Source: Filobacillus milosensis
Lineage (GTDB): Bacteria > Bacillota > Bacilli > Bacillales > Alkalibacillaceae
DNA length: 64,000 bases
Assembly (NCBI RefSeq): GCF_004402015.1
Contig: NZ_SOPW01000009.1
Coordinates: forward strand, 62,001-126,000
Direction of reading: 5' to 3'
Each line of letters opens with the position of its first letter. Positions within the stretch are counted from its first letter, which is position 1. This document shows positions 39,620 through 48,137 of this stretch, piece by piece. Under the pieces are notes generated by a model. That model did no database searches. It was given only the letters and a program-made list of their open reading frames with translations, and was not told the DNA's origin. Both the position numbers and the translations under genes were made by a program.

Positions 39620-40427
39620 AGGTTTAGAAGAGTTATTTGGAGTAGAAGAAGAAAGTGTTCAAGAAATTCAGATTGATCAAATTCGTCCTAATCCTTACCA
39701 ACCTAGAAAAAACTTTGAGGCGGATGCAATTGAAGAGTTAAAAGATTCAATTATGCAATACGGCATTTTACAGCCTATTATTGTACGGAAAGCCATAAAA
39801 GGTTTTGAAATTGTTGTAGGTGAAAGAAGGTACCGTGCTTCTAAAGAAGGTGGTTTAAAAACCATTCCTGCAGTTGTTCGTGAATTAACTGATGAGCAAA
39901 TGATGGAATTAGCCTTACTAGAAAACCTTCAAAGAGAAGATTTAAGTCCAATGGAAGAAGCAGAGGCTTATGAGCGACTCATTCACGAATTAAACATTAA
40001 GCAAGATGAGTTAGCTAAACGATTAGGTAAAAGTCGTCCACATATCGCAAACATGATGCGTCTTTTATCCCTTCCTGAAAAAATTCGTGCTCTTATTAAT
40101 AGTAAAGAACTATCGATGGGGCATGGTCGTGCATTATTAGCACTAAAAGAAGAAGATGAAATGATCTTAGTAGCTGATAAAATACGTAAAGAACATTTGA
40201 ATGTTCGCCAAGTAGAAAAGTTGATCATTCAGCTAAACGAAAAGAAGAAAAAGAAGAAGAAAACAACTAAAAAAGATGTATTTCTTTCATCTAAAGAAGC
40301 AGAGTTACGAGACTTTTTTGGTACGAGTGTTAGCATTCAACAAGGAAAGAAAAAAGGTAAAATTGAAATTGAATATTATGACCAAGATGATTTTAACCGA
40401 ATCCTTGAGTTGTTAACTCATAATTAA
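39600..40427 (+). CDS. parB: Chromosome partitioning protein ParB (Spo0J)
   Basis: This 275-residue CTPase and DNA clamp binds parS and loads condensin. It has the N-terminal MARGLGKGLEELFG, the CTP-binding GERRYRA near residue 78 and a helix-turn-helix (LAKRLGKSRPHIANMMRLL). A very lysine-rich linker (KKKKKKTTKK) precedes the dimerisation domain. Three parS sites lie within 6 kb. It overlaps parA by 20 bases. Confidence 0.97.
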   Translation: MARGLGKGLEELFGVEEESVQEIQIDQIRPNPYQPRKNFEADAIEELKDSIMQYGILQPIIVRKAIKGFEIVVGERRYRASKEGGLKTIPAVVRELTDEQMMELALLENLQREDLSPMEEAEAYERLIHELNIKQDELAKRLGKSRPHIANMMRLLSLPEKIRALINSKELSMGHGRALLALKEEDEMILVADKIRKEHLNVRQVEKLIIQLNEKKKKKKKTTKKDVFLSSKEAELRDFFGTSVSIQQGKKKGKIEIEYYDQDDFNRILELLTHN

Positions 40428-40442
40428 TAAGTAATCATTATT

Positions 40443-40465
40443 AAACTCGCCAAAATGGCGGGTTT
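40443..40465 (+). terminator. Terminator after parB
   Basis: AAACTCGCC pairs with GGCGGGTTT (one wobble pair) and is followed by TCTTT. parS site 2 lies 20 bases downstream. Confidence 0.75.
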
Positions 40466-40484
40466 TCTTTATACGTTATAAAAA

Positions 40485-40500
40485 TGTTTCACGTGAAACA
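40485..40500. promoter_or_regulatory. parS site 2
   Basis: TGTTTCACGTGAAACA, an exact match to the parS consensus, lies between parB and the DUF554 gene. It is just upstream of the latter's ribosome binding site. Confidence 0.95.
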
Positions 40501-40522
40501 TTTTGCATAGAGGTGAAAGACT

Positions 40523-41242
40523 ATGGAATTAATTGGAGCAATAGTAAATGGAATTTGTATTATGTTAGGTACAGCGTGCGGCTTGTTGTTCACTAGAATT
40601 CCTGAAAGAATCAAAGAAACCATTATGAATGGAATAGGTCTAACTGTAATTATCATTGGATTGACTATGGGATTTGCCTCAGACCGAATAATAGTAATCA
40701 TTTTAAGTTTAGTATCAGGGGCAATCATTGGTGAAGGAATTGATCTGGACGAGAAATTGAATCGTTTAGGTTCACACATTGAAATTAAATTTAAGAAACC
40801 AGGGCAAAATTCTAAGATTGCTGAAGGTTTTGTGACTGCATCACTTATTTTTGTAATAGGTGCTATGGCAGTAGTAGGGGCGTTGGATAGTGGATTAAGA
40901 GGAGACCATGAGGTTTTATTTACAAAATCACTCATTGATGGTTTTGTTGCCCTTGTATTAACTACCACGATGGGATTTGGTGTTGTTTTTTCGGCTATTC
41001 CAGTTGTGTTGTATGAAGGTGGAATCACGTTATTCGCCACGCAAATCAATCAATGGGTTCCTGATGATCTATTGGATTTATTTATAGATGACATGACAGC
41101 AACAGGGGGATTGCTCATTCTTGCAATCGGTCTGAATCTGTTGAAAATTACACAGATTAGAGTAGCTAATTTATTACCTAGTTTATTTACAGTTGGTTTT
41201 GTGCTTTATATATATCTACAAGTTCAATCATGGTTAGGCTAA
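40523..41242 (+). CDS. DUF554 family membrane protein
   Basis: This 239-residue membrane protein has about seven hydrophobic segments and begins MELIGAIVNGICIMLGTACG, typical of DUF554 (YdfK/YqgA-like) proteins. Their function is unknown; some have been suggested to act as transporters. It is preceded by AGAGGTGA. Its stop codon overlaps the left end of structured repeat copy D, which may end its transcript. B. subtilis does not have a DUF554 gene at this site. Confidence 0.8.
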   Translation: MELIGAIVNGICIMLGTACGLLFTRIPERIKETIMNGIGLTVIIIGLTMGFASDRIIVIILSLVSGAIIGEGIDLDEKLNRLGSHIEIKFKKPGQNSKIAEGFVTASLIFVIGAMAVVGALDSGLRGDHEVLFTKSLIDGFVALVLTTTMGFGVVFSAIPVVLYEGGITLFATQINQWVPDDLLDLFIDDMTATGGLLILAIGLNLLKITQIRVANLLPSLFTVGFVLYIYLQVQSWLG

Positions 41243-41463
41243 GAGTCTGGGACATAACAAATATGTTCAACATTCAAGGCGAACAATATGCTACTTTAGC
41301 GGAGGAAATATACGTAGACTCCTGCGGGAGGAAAGGCCTAGGTGAGACCCCACAGTGCTTAGCACGAGGAGGCTCACCAGCCGCCCGCGGAAAGCGAAGT
41401 ATAATTCCGTAGCGGAATAGTTCGCGATTTTCTTTGATAAAATTACTTTTGTCTCAGCCTCTT
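41241..41463 (-). repeat. GC-rich structured repeat, copy D, with terminal inverted repeats
   Basis: AAGAGTCTGGGACA at 41241-41254 is complementary, with wobble pairs, to TGTCTCAGCCTCTT at 41450-41463. The second arm is followed by a T run. The inverse-orientation core carries GACTCCTGCGGGA, GAGACCCCACAG, CGAGGAGG and GCCCGCGGAAAGCG, the shared boxes. GTGC-TTA-GCAC forms a small hairpin at the centre. The left arm begins inside the stop codon of the DUF554 gene, so the element may act as that gene's terminator. Confidence 0.75.
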
Positions 41464-41469
41464 TTTTTC

Positions 41470-42078
41470 TTAATGATTTGCTTTAAAGCTGCTCGTTGGA
41501 TTAGTTTTAAAAAATGTTTTCGGCTTGTTGAGCTTTATATCTGTATAAGATAAACCCTGAGCAATTTGCTGTGCCATTTTGAGGACAACAGATAGTCTAG
41601 TGTTTTGTAGTATACTAAACTCCATAAATCCACTTATATTGATATAGCCTTTAATATATATATCTCCAATTGGCTTTAATTCTTTCTTTTTTAATGCTGC
41701 ACCAGGTGTTAATGACCCTAGTCCAATATCGACTGATTTTACCTTAGGCATCGATGAAAGAGCTGCATCAATTGCAATTACAAATGGGTTGTCATTAGAT
41801 CTATAAATAGTATCTATTGTTTCTTTTAAGTTTTTAGCATGCACAGGCTCATCAACTGTCCCAAAAACTTGAATGGAGCGAATCGGTTTTTTATTTAAAA
41901 AATATCCTACAAGAGGACCTAGACTATCTCCAGTAGAACGATCAGTCCCAATACACAAAACAATTATAGGACGATCTTGTGGAAGGTGGAAATTAATATA
42001 TTGATACAAATGGTGACTAAACATAGGATGGTCTGTATGTAGATTCATAGAAGGTTGGTTGAGATTAATAGATGTCAT
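41470..42078 (-). CDS. yyaC: Sporulation protein YyaC (GPR-like fold)
   Basis: This protein of about 202 residues belongs to the YyaC family, which shares the fold of the germination protease GPR and is expressed in sporulation. Conserved segments are LCIGTDRSTGDSLGPLVG near residue 42 and VDIGLGSLTPGAALKKKE. Two ATG codons are possible (42084 and 42078); AAGGGG is better spaced for 42078. In B. subtilis yyaC also lies near spo0J. Here it runs opposite to its neighbours. Confidence 0.88.
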   Translation of the reverse strand: MTSINLNQPSMNLHTDHPMFSHHLYQYINFHLPQDRPIIVLCIGTDRSTGDSLGPLVGYFLNKKPIRSIQVFGTVDEPVHAKNLKETIDTIYRSNDNPFVIAIDAALSSMPKVKSVDIGLGSLTPGAALKKKELKPIGDIYIKGYINISGFMEFSILQNTRLSVVLKMAQQIAQGLSYTDIKLNKPKTFFKTNPTSSFKANH

Positions 42079-42152
42079 ACTCATTACCCCTTGTACATAT
42101 TTTTACTAGTATATGGAGTATTTCGCTTAGATATACATAAGGGGATGAATTG

Positions 42153-43175
42153 ATGTTAAATGGAATGCGATGGATTGGTTTAATTGTTGCTACTATGATT
42201 GGAGCTGGGTATGCTTCTGGTAGGGAGATATGGGAGTTTTTTGGCCATGAGAGTGGACTAGCTATAGTGTTGTTTGCTGTCATGTTTACATTGAGTTGCT
42301 TCGTTATACTAAAACTAAGCTATGAATTGAAGACAGAAAATTATCTACCTGTTCTTCAATCAATAGTAGGGAAGAAGTTTGCCAACGTTTATGATTGGGG
42401 TATTTTGTTATACTTGTTCACGATGTTATTTGTAATGATTTCTGGTAGTGGAGCAACAGTCCAGATGTTTGAACTTCCTTATTATATAGGTGTAATTCTG
42501 ATTATTGTATTGCTATTAGTCGTTATACCATATGGAATGGACGGTATATTATCAATTAATCGTTTTTTGTTGCCTTTATTGATAGTTGGTCTTTCGGTCG
42601 TATTATTTACATTCGTAATCAAAGAACAAGTGCCAATAATATATCATTATTTGGAACAGTCTAATTGGGCATCTTCAATTCCTTTTACGTCATTAAATGT
42701 AGTACCATTAATAGCTGTGATAGGAGCAGTAGGGAAGGAAATTAAAAGCGAGAAAGAGATTTATGTAGCTAGTATAGGGAGCGGAATAATTCTAGGCGTG
42801 ATTTCTTATCTTTACAATATTAGTTTGATTCATGTTTCAGACCAATTATTCTTCTATGAAATTCCTCTGTTTGCAATATTAAATGGTTATCCAGTTCAAA
42901 TGTTTTTCTTGATGTCATTATTATTATGGTTTGCCATCTATACAACAGCAATAACTAGCTTATTTGGTCTGATTGCAAGAGTAAAAGACTTTTTTAAATT
43001 TAATAAAGCAATGGTAGGAATTATATTAATTATAGCTGCACTGCCATTCACTTTAGTTGGCTTCTCGAATTTAATAAGCTATCTGTATCCTTTGTATGGT
43101 CTCATCAATTTGTATGTTTTAGCCATGATCTTGTTATTTCCTATCATAAAACGAGCCAACCATACTAAAATTTGA
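42153..43175 (+). CDS. YkvI-type membrane transporter (APC-like superfamily)
   Basis: At about 340 residues and ten hydrophobic segments, it opens with GLIVATMIGAGYASGREIWEFFG, the glycine-rich first helix typical of YkvI and related LeuT-fold carriers. The substrate is unknown. I use ATG 42153 behind AAGGGGATGA; an in-frame TTG lies one codon before it. It diverges from yyaC and its expression pattern is unknown. Confidence 0.75.
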   Translation: MLNGMRWIGLIVATMIGAGYASGREIWEFFGHESGLAIVLFAVMFTLSCFVILKLSYELKTENYLPVLQSIVGKKFANVYDWGILLYLFTMLFVMISGSGATVQMFELPYYIGVILIIVLLLVVIPYGMDGILSINRFLLPLLIVGLSVVLFTFVIKEQVPIIYHYLEQSNWASSIPFTSLNVVPLIAVIGAVGKEIKSEKEIYVASIGSGIILGVISYLYNISLIHVSDQLFFYEIPLFAILNGYPVQMFFLMSLLLWFAIYTTAITSLFGLIARVKDFFKFNKAMVGIILIIAALPFTLVGFSNLISYLYPLYGLINLYVLAMILLFPIIKRANHTKI

Positions 43176-43220
43176 TAAAATAATAATGGACTAGTTGATG
43201 GAAAGAGAGGATTGATTACT

Positions 43221-43418
43221 ATGGTAGAGAAAAATTTTGATCTAAATGATGTTGTAGAAATGAAGAAACCTCACCCATGTGGAACTAATGAATGGAAAAT
43301 CATACGTATGGGTATGGATGTAAGAATTAAATGTCAAGGGTGTAACCATAGCGTCCTCGTACCAAGAAAGAAATTTGAAAAAAAACTAAAAAAAGTTTTG
43401 AAAAAATCTGAGGAATAA
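43221..43418 (+). CDS. DUF951 zinc-ribbon-like protein (YyzM type)
   Basis: This 65-residue basic protein has MKKPHPCGTNEWKIIRMGMD and IKCQGCNHSV, a C...CxxC arrangement typical of DUF951. The role is unknown; it regularly sits upstream of ychF near the origin in Firmicutes, as here. An upstream in-frame TTG at 43212 is less well spaced from AAAGAGAGG than ATG 43221. The tail is lysine-rich. parS site 3 follows at once. Confidence 0.85.
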   Translation: MVEKNFDLNDVVEMKKPHPCGTNEWKIIRMGMDVRIKCQGCNHSVLVPRKKFEKKLKKVLKKSEE

Positions 43419-43420
43419 AA

Positions 43421-43436
43421 TGTTTCACGTGAAACA
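43421..43436. promoter_or_regulatory. parS site 3
   Basis: TGTTTCACGTGAAACA, exact parS consensus, lies two bases after the DUF951 stop codon. Confidence 0.95.
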
Positions 43437-43464
43437 TTTTTAAATTAAATAATCATTTTTGAAC

Positions 43465-43495
43465 AAACAAGGGTATTAATACCTTTGTTTTTTTA
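43465..43495 (+). terminator. Terminator before ychF
   Basis: AAACAAGGGTAT pairs with ATACCTTTGTTT (one wobble pair) and is followed by a T run. Confidence 0.85.
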
Positions 43496-43594
43496 TTTTT
43501 CGCTATAGCTTGTGTTTTTAGCGCCAAATATCTATAATTGTTATGGACTAATCTTGATTTAGTTGGGTACGGAATTGAAGGAGTGTATAAATAT

Positions 43595-44695
43595 ATGTCA
43601 TTAACTGCAGGGATTGTAGGTTTACCAAACGTAGGAAAATCTACATTATTTAACGCCATCACACAGGCTGGAGCTTTATCTGCAAATTATCCATTTGCGA
43701 CCATTGATCCAAATGTGGGGATTGTAGAGGTTCCGGATCAACGTTTACACACGTTAACTGAGATGGTTGACCCTAAGAAAACAGTTCCAACTTCTTTTGA
43801 GTTTACGGATATCGCTGGAATTGTAGAAGGGGCAAGCAAAGGAGAAGGATTAGGAAACCAATTCTTATCACACATCAGACAGGTAGATGCGATTTGTCAT
43901 GTTGTTCGTTGTTTCGAAGATGAGAACATTACACATGTTTCTGGTAAAGTAGACCCTATTTCAGATATTGAGACAATTAATCTTGAGCTCATTTTGGCAG
44001 ACCTAGAGACCATTATGAAACGCTATGACAAAGTAGCGAAATTAGCCAAACAGAAAGTAAAAGATGCTGTTTTCGAATTTGAAATTTTAGAGAAGCTAAA
44101 AGAAGCATTTGAAAACGAACAACCGGCACGTGCTTTAGAGTTTACAAAAGAGCAAGAAAAGTATGTTAAGCAGTTACATCTATTAACAATTAAGCCAATT
44201 CTTTATGTAGCCAATGTTGGCGAAGATGAGTTATTAGATGTAGAAGATAACGAAAGTGTTAAGCGCGTAAGAGAATTTGCGGCAAATGAAGGAGCAGAAG
44301 TCATTGTCGTATGTGCTAAAGTTGAATCTGAGATTGCTGAGTTAGAAGGCGAAGAGAAAGAAGAGTTTTTACAAGAACTTGGGATTGAGGAGTCAGGATT
44401 AGACCAGTTAATTAAAGCCTCATATAATATGCTTGGCCTTGCAACGTATTTCACAGCTGGTGAGCAAGAGGTTCGCGCATGGACGTTTAAAAAAGGTATG
44501 ACAGCACCTCAAGCAGCGGGAATCATTCACACTGATTTTGAACGTGGATTTATCCGTGCTGAGACGGTTTCTTATGACGAATTAGTTGAGGCTGGATCGA
44601 TGGCAAAGGCAAGAGATAATGGAAAAGTTCGATTAGAAGGTAAAGAGTATATCGTAAAAGATGGAGATGTCATTCATTTCCGATTTAATGTTTAA
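43595..44695 (+). CDS. ychF: Redox-regulated ATPase YchF
   Basis: This 366-residue Obg-family P-loop protein hydrolyses ATP rather than GTP and associates with ribosomes. It has GLPNVGKSTLFNA at 8-20, a DIAG(I)VEGAS switch II region, a helical insert and a C-terminal TGS domain. An upstream in-frame ATG at 43538 would add 19 unrelated residues; GAAGGAG before 43595 and the family length favour the shorter form. The ychF-rpsF-ssb-rpsR order is as in B. subtilis. Confidence 0.95.
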   Translation: MSLTAGIVGLPNVGKSTLFNAITQAGALSANYPFATIDPNVGIVEVPDQRLHTLTEMVDPKKTVPTSFEFTDIAGIVEGASKGEGLGNQFLSHIRQVDAICHVVRCFEDENITHVSGKVDPISDIETINLELILADLETIMKRYDKVAKLAKQKVKDAVFEFEILEKLKEAFENEQPARALEFTKEQEKYVKQLHLLTIKPILYVANVGEDELLDVEDNESVKRVREFAANEGAEVIVVCAKVESEIAELEGEEKEEFLQELGIEESGLDQLIKASYNMLGLATYFTAGEQEVRAWTFKKGMTAPQAAGIIHTDFERGFIRAETVSYDELVEAGSMAKARDNGKVRLEGKEYIVKDGDVIHFRFNV

Positions 44696-44716
44696 TTAAT
44701 CAGGGATAATTTATAG

Positions 44717-44745
44717 TTGTTAGTTTAGTTTATCAGTGATATAAT
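44717..44745 (+). promoter_or_regulatory. Promoter of rpsF-ssb-rpsR
   Basis: TTGTTA (44717-44722) and TATAAT (44740-44745) are 17 bases apart, about 80 bases before rpsF. The leader between them and rpsF contains GGGGCCGC, which could belong to the S6:S18-binding autoregulatory structure known in this operon, but I cannot confirm the fold. Confidence 0.65.
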
Positions 44746-44825
44746 ACTTTATTGTGAGTAATTAGATTTACTCCTTGCTCTACAAAAAATGTGGGGCCGC
44801 AAAGTCCAAGAGGAGGTGAAGACGG

Positions 44826-45116
44826 ATGAATAAATACGAAATCATGTATATCATCCGCCCAGATGTCGAGGAAGAAGCACGCAAAGCTGAAGTTGAGCGT
44901 CTTCATAAAGTGTTAACTGATAATGGCGCGGAGATTACGAATGTTGACGAAATGGGACAACGTCGTCTTGCATATGAAATTAACGACTATCGTGATGGTT
45001 ACTATGTAGTTGTTAACTTTGATAGCGAGACTGTAGCGGTTGATGAATTTAGCCGTGCTGCGAAGTTCTCTGACGATGTACTTCGTCATATGGCTATTCG
45101 CGAAGACGATCAATAA
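44826..45116 (+). CDS. rpsF: 30S ribosomal protein S6
   Basis: At 96 residues it begins MNKYEIMYIIRPDVEEEARK and carries RRLAYEINDYRDGYY, typical of S6. It binds S18 on the small subunit platform. AGGAGGTGA lies 8 bases upstream. It starts the rpsF-ssb-rpsR operon, and ssb begins 12 bases after its stop. Confidence 0.98.
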   Translation: MNKYEIMYIIRPDVEEEARKAEVERLHKVLTDNGAEITNVDEMGQRRLAYEINDYRDGYYVVVNFDSETVAVDEFSRAAKFSDDVLRHMAIREDDQ

Positions 45117-45128
45117 GGAGTGTTTGGT

Positions 45129-45620
45129 GTGTTAAACCGAGTCGTATTAGTTGGAAGATTAACGAAAGACCCTGATTTACGCTATACTCCAAATGGTGTA
45201 GCAGTTGCGAACTTTACAGTAGCTGTCAATCGACCTTTTTCTAACCAGCAAGGAAACCGTGAAGCTGATTTCATTAACTGTGTGATATGGAGACGCCAAG
45301 CGGAAAACCTAGCAAATTATATGAGTAAAGGTAGTATGATTGGTGTAGATGGTCGTATTCAAACTCGAAATTTCGAGGGGCAAGATGGTAAACGCGTTTT
45401 CATGACCGAAGTGGTTGCAGAAAGCGTACAATTCCTTGAATCAAAAGGGTCATCTCAGGGTGGACAAAATGCTCAACGCAGCATGGATTCAAACACATCA
45501 AACAATCAAGGACCAAATAACCAAAATCAAGGCGGATTCCAACAGTCGCAAGATGAAAAGAATCCATTCGAAGATAGTGGTGAACCGGTCGACTTATCTG
45601 ATGACGATTTACCATTCTAA
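45129..45620 (+). CDS. ssb: Single-stranded DNA-binding protein
   Basis: This 163-residue OB-fold protein starts [21 protein letters not shown] glutamine/asparagine/glycine-rich linker (about 115-150) follows, and it ends in the acidic tip [10 protein letters not shown] that recruits repair and replication proteins. The start is a GTG at 45129, 8 bases after AAGGAG; a GTG at 45120 overlaps that site. It lies between rpsF and rpsR in the usual operon. Confidence 0.97.
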   Translation: MLNRVVLVGRLTKDPDLRYTPNGVAVANFTVAVNRPFSNQQGNREADFINCVIWRRQAENLANYMSKGSMIGVDGRIQTRNFEGQDGKRVFMTEVVAESVQFLESKGSSQGGQNAQRSMDSNTSNNQGPNNQNQGGFQQSQDEKNPFEDSGEPVDLSDDDLPF

Positions 45621-45651
45621 TTAAGCATTCTAATCAAAGGAGGGTTATCAC

Positions 45652-45879
45652 ATGGCACGTCGTGGACGTAAACGTAGAAAGGTGTGTTTTTTCAAATCGA
45701 ACGGAATTACACACATCGATTACAAAGACGTTGATCTACTAAGACGTTTCGTTTCTGAGCGTGGTAAAATTTTACCTCGTCGTGTAACTGGAACATCTGC
45801 TAAATATCAACGTAAACTAACTAAAGCAATCAAACGCGCTAGACAAATGGCTTTACTACCATATGTTACTGGCGAATAA
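45652..45879 (+). CDS. rpsR: 30S ribosomal protein S18
   Basis: This 75-residue basic protein contains the S18 core [20 protein letters not shown] and ends [12 protein letters not shown]. It retains one cysteine near the N-terminus (RKVCFFK). A strong site, AAGGAGGG, precedes it. It ends the operon and a terminator follows. Confidence 0.97.
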   Translation: MARRGRKRRKVCFFKSNGITHIDYKDVDLLRRFVSERGKILPRRVTGTSAKYQRKLTKAIKRARQMALLPYVTGE

Positions 45880-45889
45880 TAGAGAAGAG

Positions 45890-45912
45890 GGGGCGCTTTT
45901 AATAAGCGCCCC
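45890..45912. terminator. Bidirectional terminator between rpsR and the ger operon
   Basis: GGGGCGCTT pairs with AAGCGCCCC around TTAAT and is followed by TTCATTTTTTT on the plus strand. It lies between two converging units. Confidence 0.85.
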
Positions 45913-45921
45913 TTCATTTTT

Positions 45922-47043
45922 TTAATCAATAATTCCTATGTCTTTAATTGTGACCTTAACGTTAGGAATAATCTCCAAATTTTTATAATCTTTTTCCCAG
46001 TTCATTTGTTTCCACTCATTATAATGATAAGCTTGAGCTTTTCTGCCTAAACTTAGAATGTCAGAATTAGCTTCTTGTAGTTTCTTGATAATACTCGTTG
46101 CTTCTTTTGTTAATTCTTCTTCGAGGGTTTTAGTTAATTCTTTTATGTTTTTAATTTCTTTAAGTTGATTAGGAGGATATTCTAAAATTCTGACGGAAAA
46201 GTTTAAATCAATAGTTATTTTGTTTTGGTCTAGTTGATACTTAATATCTTTTTTGTTTTTTAAGACGTCAATGGTTACATAATTATATACATCATAATCT
46301 TTTTTCTTCGGTATTTGCCTAGTGATTCGAGATTGTTTTCCTTTATGACCATCCATTAAAGTTAAAAGAACAGCATCTTCATGTCTAATGACTTCTCCAG
46401 TGAAATTTTTATCATGAAACAAAGCGAGGCCACTGAATCTAACACTGTTATTTTCATCACTTTTAGATAGGTAAGGAAGAACGAAGTCTTCACCAGGTTC
46501 AAATAGTTCTGCGCAAATCATTTGTAAGTTTTCTCCAGAATACAAAGTAGTGTTTGTTGCGGCATTAATTATCCCTACTAAATATTTACTCTGGTTGGCT
46601 TCGTTTGCTGGTTGCGTATTAATAACCTCCGTGGCACTTCCTTCAGTAATCGCAATCATTGCATTTAGATTGTTGTAAGCATTCCGATAAAAAACATCAA
46701 GTATAGGATATATATCTTTCTTTGCCAATTCTTCACCAAGGAGAATTACTTGGAGCTTAGAAGGGTCAATAGAATTTGAAACCATTATATCAAGGTGGTT
46801 ACGTACGTCTAATGGAGTATTAGCCTCTGTAGTTACTGTTTGAAGTTTTTCAGTTTCCGAATGGATGCCGCCACCTTGAACTGTTGGGATTAAAACTGTA
46901 CTTTCTATATTCTCATTCTTTCCCTGATCAAAAGAAACACCTACTATGATTTTTGCATTTTTAAAGGGCCTTTCATCCCAACAACCTGTTAGCATAGAAA
47001 GTATAATAATAAAAGTGAGTAATTTAACTATTATTTTCTTCAT
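45922..47043 (-). CDS. GerAC-family spore germination lipoprotein
   Basis: This 373-residue lipoprotein has a signal peptide and lipobox LTGC (Cys21) followed by WDERPF, the strongly conserved start of mature GerAC proteins. It is the C subunit of a nutrient germinant receptor in the spore inner membrane. Its start overlaps the stop of the GerAB-type gene by four bases. The A subunit gene of the operon carries a frameshift, so the receptor may not be functional. The germinant cannot be inferred. Confidence 0.9.
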   Translation of the reverse strand: MKKIIVKLLTFIIILSMLTGCWDERPFKNAKIIVGVSFDQGKNENIESTVLIPTVQGGGIHSETEKLQTVTTEANTPLDVRNHLDIMVSNSIDPSKLQVILLGEELAKKDIYPILDVFYRNAYNNLNAMIAITEGSATEVINTQPANEANQSKYLVGIINAATNTTLYSGENLQMICAELFEPGEDFVLPYLSKSDENNSVRFSGLALFHDKNFTGEVIRHEDAVLLTLMDGHKGKQSRITRQIPKKKDYDVYNYVTIDVLKNKKDIKYQLDQNKITIDLNFSVRILEYPPNQLKEIKNIKELTKTLEEELTKEATSIIKKLQEANSDILSLGRKAQAYHYNEWKQMNWEKDYKNLEIIPNVKVTIKDIGIID

Positions 47044-48137
47044 GATGAATGACCTTCTTTATGTCTCTTTTTCAACAAAAGCATAACTAAATACAAAAGG
47101 ATGGGTAACGCAATTGAAAATATATAACCGGAATTTGAAACATATTTAGCGTAGGTTTGAATGGTAATAAGTTTTGAATCAATTACTATAACTAAAAGAA
47201 AAATGAGAGTAGCATTAACCCACACAAACTTAGTTCTTTTCTTACTTTTAAATAATTGCATAGTCCCGAGACTAGCCAGATATAGAAATGTACTAAAGGA
47301 AGTTGCAACTGACATAATCCATATAGTCAGGAATAATAAATCAATTCTTGAAACAACAGCGAATTCAAATGACTTTAACAAATAGAGCACTGGTTGAGGT
47401 ACCACTTTAATTTCTTCTGTACTAAAAAAAGTAAAAGAGATAAACACAACAAATAAGTAAAAGAAACCGACAAACCAAATGGCACCTGACATGGTTTTTA
47501 ATTTTTGTTTAGCCGTACCTTTTACGACAGGTAATACAAATAAAATAACAACAAACCCCAATAACGCAAGAACGGATTGATTAACTCCTTTTAAAATTGG
47601 CATAATTCCCTCTTTTGCAATTGGGAAGAGGTAATATATTTTTAATTCCGGAATGGCATTAAGTAAAAGAACAAATAAAATAATAAAGAACGTTGAAAGA
47701 AAGGTGTAAATCCTTCCTATAACGGTAATATGACTTGAGGAAAGGTATACACAACTCAATAGTAGGAACAACATATTAACCCAATATGGAGTATGGGGTA
47801 AGACCCATAGATTAATTAGGTTACTAAAAAGGATTAGAATTAATGATCCAACAAAAACAAAATACAAAACATATAAGAAGTTAATAGACTGACCGATCCA
47901 TTTTCCATATATAATCATTTGCATATCGTATAAATTCAACGTAGGAAAACGGTTATACATTAACCAAAATATCAATATGATAATTTGTATTAGAAATATA
48001 CTGATAATTAGTGATATCCATCCATTTTGTTTGCTTACTTGGTGTAAGTCATAAGGTAAAGAAATTACTCCAATACCAATTTGAGTCTGAATAATAATAA
48101 AGAAAAATTGATTTAATGATAGGAGGTTATTTTTCAT
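47040..48137 (-). CDS. GerAB-family spore germination permease
   Basis: This protein of about 365 residues with ten hydrophobic segments belongs to the endospore germination permease (APC) family, the germinant-sensing B subunit. It begins with MKNNLLSLNQFFFIIIQTQIG, giving the family motif around QIGIGVISLPYDL. I chose ATG 48137, which overlaps the last codons of the GerAA frame; a GTG at 48164 would add 9 residues. It overlaps the GerAC gene by four bases. Confidence 0.88.
   Translation of the reverse strand: MKNNLLSLNQFFFIIIQTQIGIGVISLPYDLHQVSKQNGWISLIISIFLIQIIILIFWLMYNRFPTLNLYDMQMIIYGKWIGQSINFLYVLYFVFVGSLILILFSNLINLWVLPHTPYWVNMLFLLLSCVYLSSSHITVIGRIYTFLSTFFIILFVLLLNAIPELKIYYLFPIAKEGIMPILKGVNQSVLALLGFVVILFVLPVVKGTAKQKLKTMSGAIWFVGFFYLFVVFISFTFFSTEEIKVVPQPVLYLLKSFEFAVVSRIDLLFLTIWIMSVATSFSTFLYLASLGTMQLFKSKKRTKFVWVNATLIFLLVIVIDSKLITIQTYAKYVSNSGYIFSIALPILLYLVMLLLKKRHKEGHSS

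Noticed and set aside
40489-41049. 186-codon frame on the minus strand
   Set aside because: It is the antisense of the DUF554 membrane gene, whose frame, ribosome site and hydrophobic pattern are convincing.
41230-41412. Open frame of 60 codons over repeat copy D
   Set aside because: It begins inside the DUF554 gene and runs through the hairpin arms; the repeat structure explains it.
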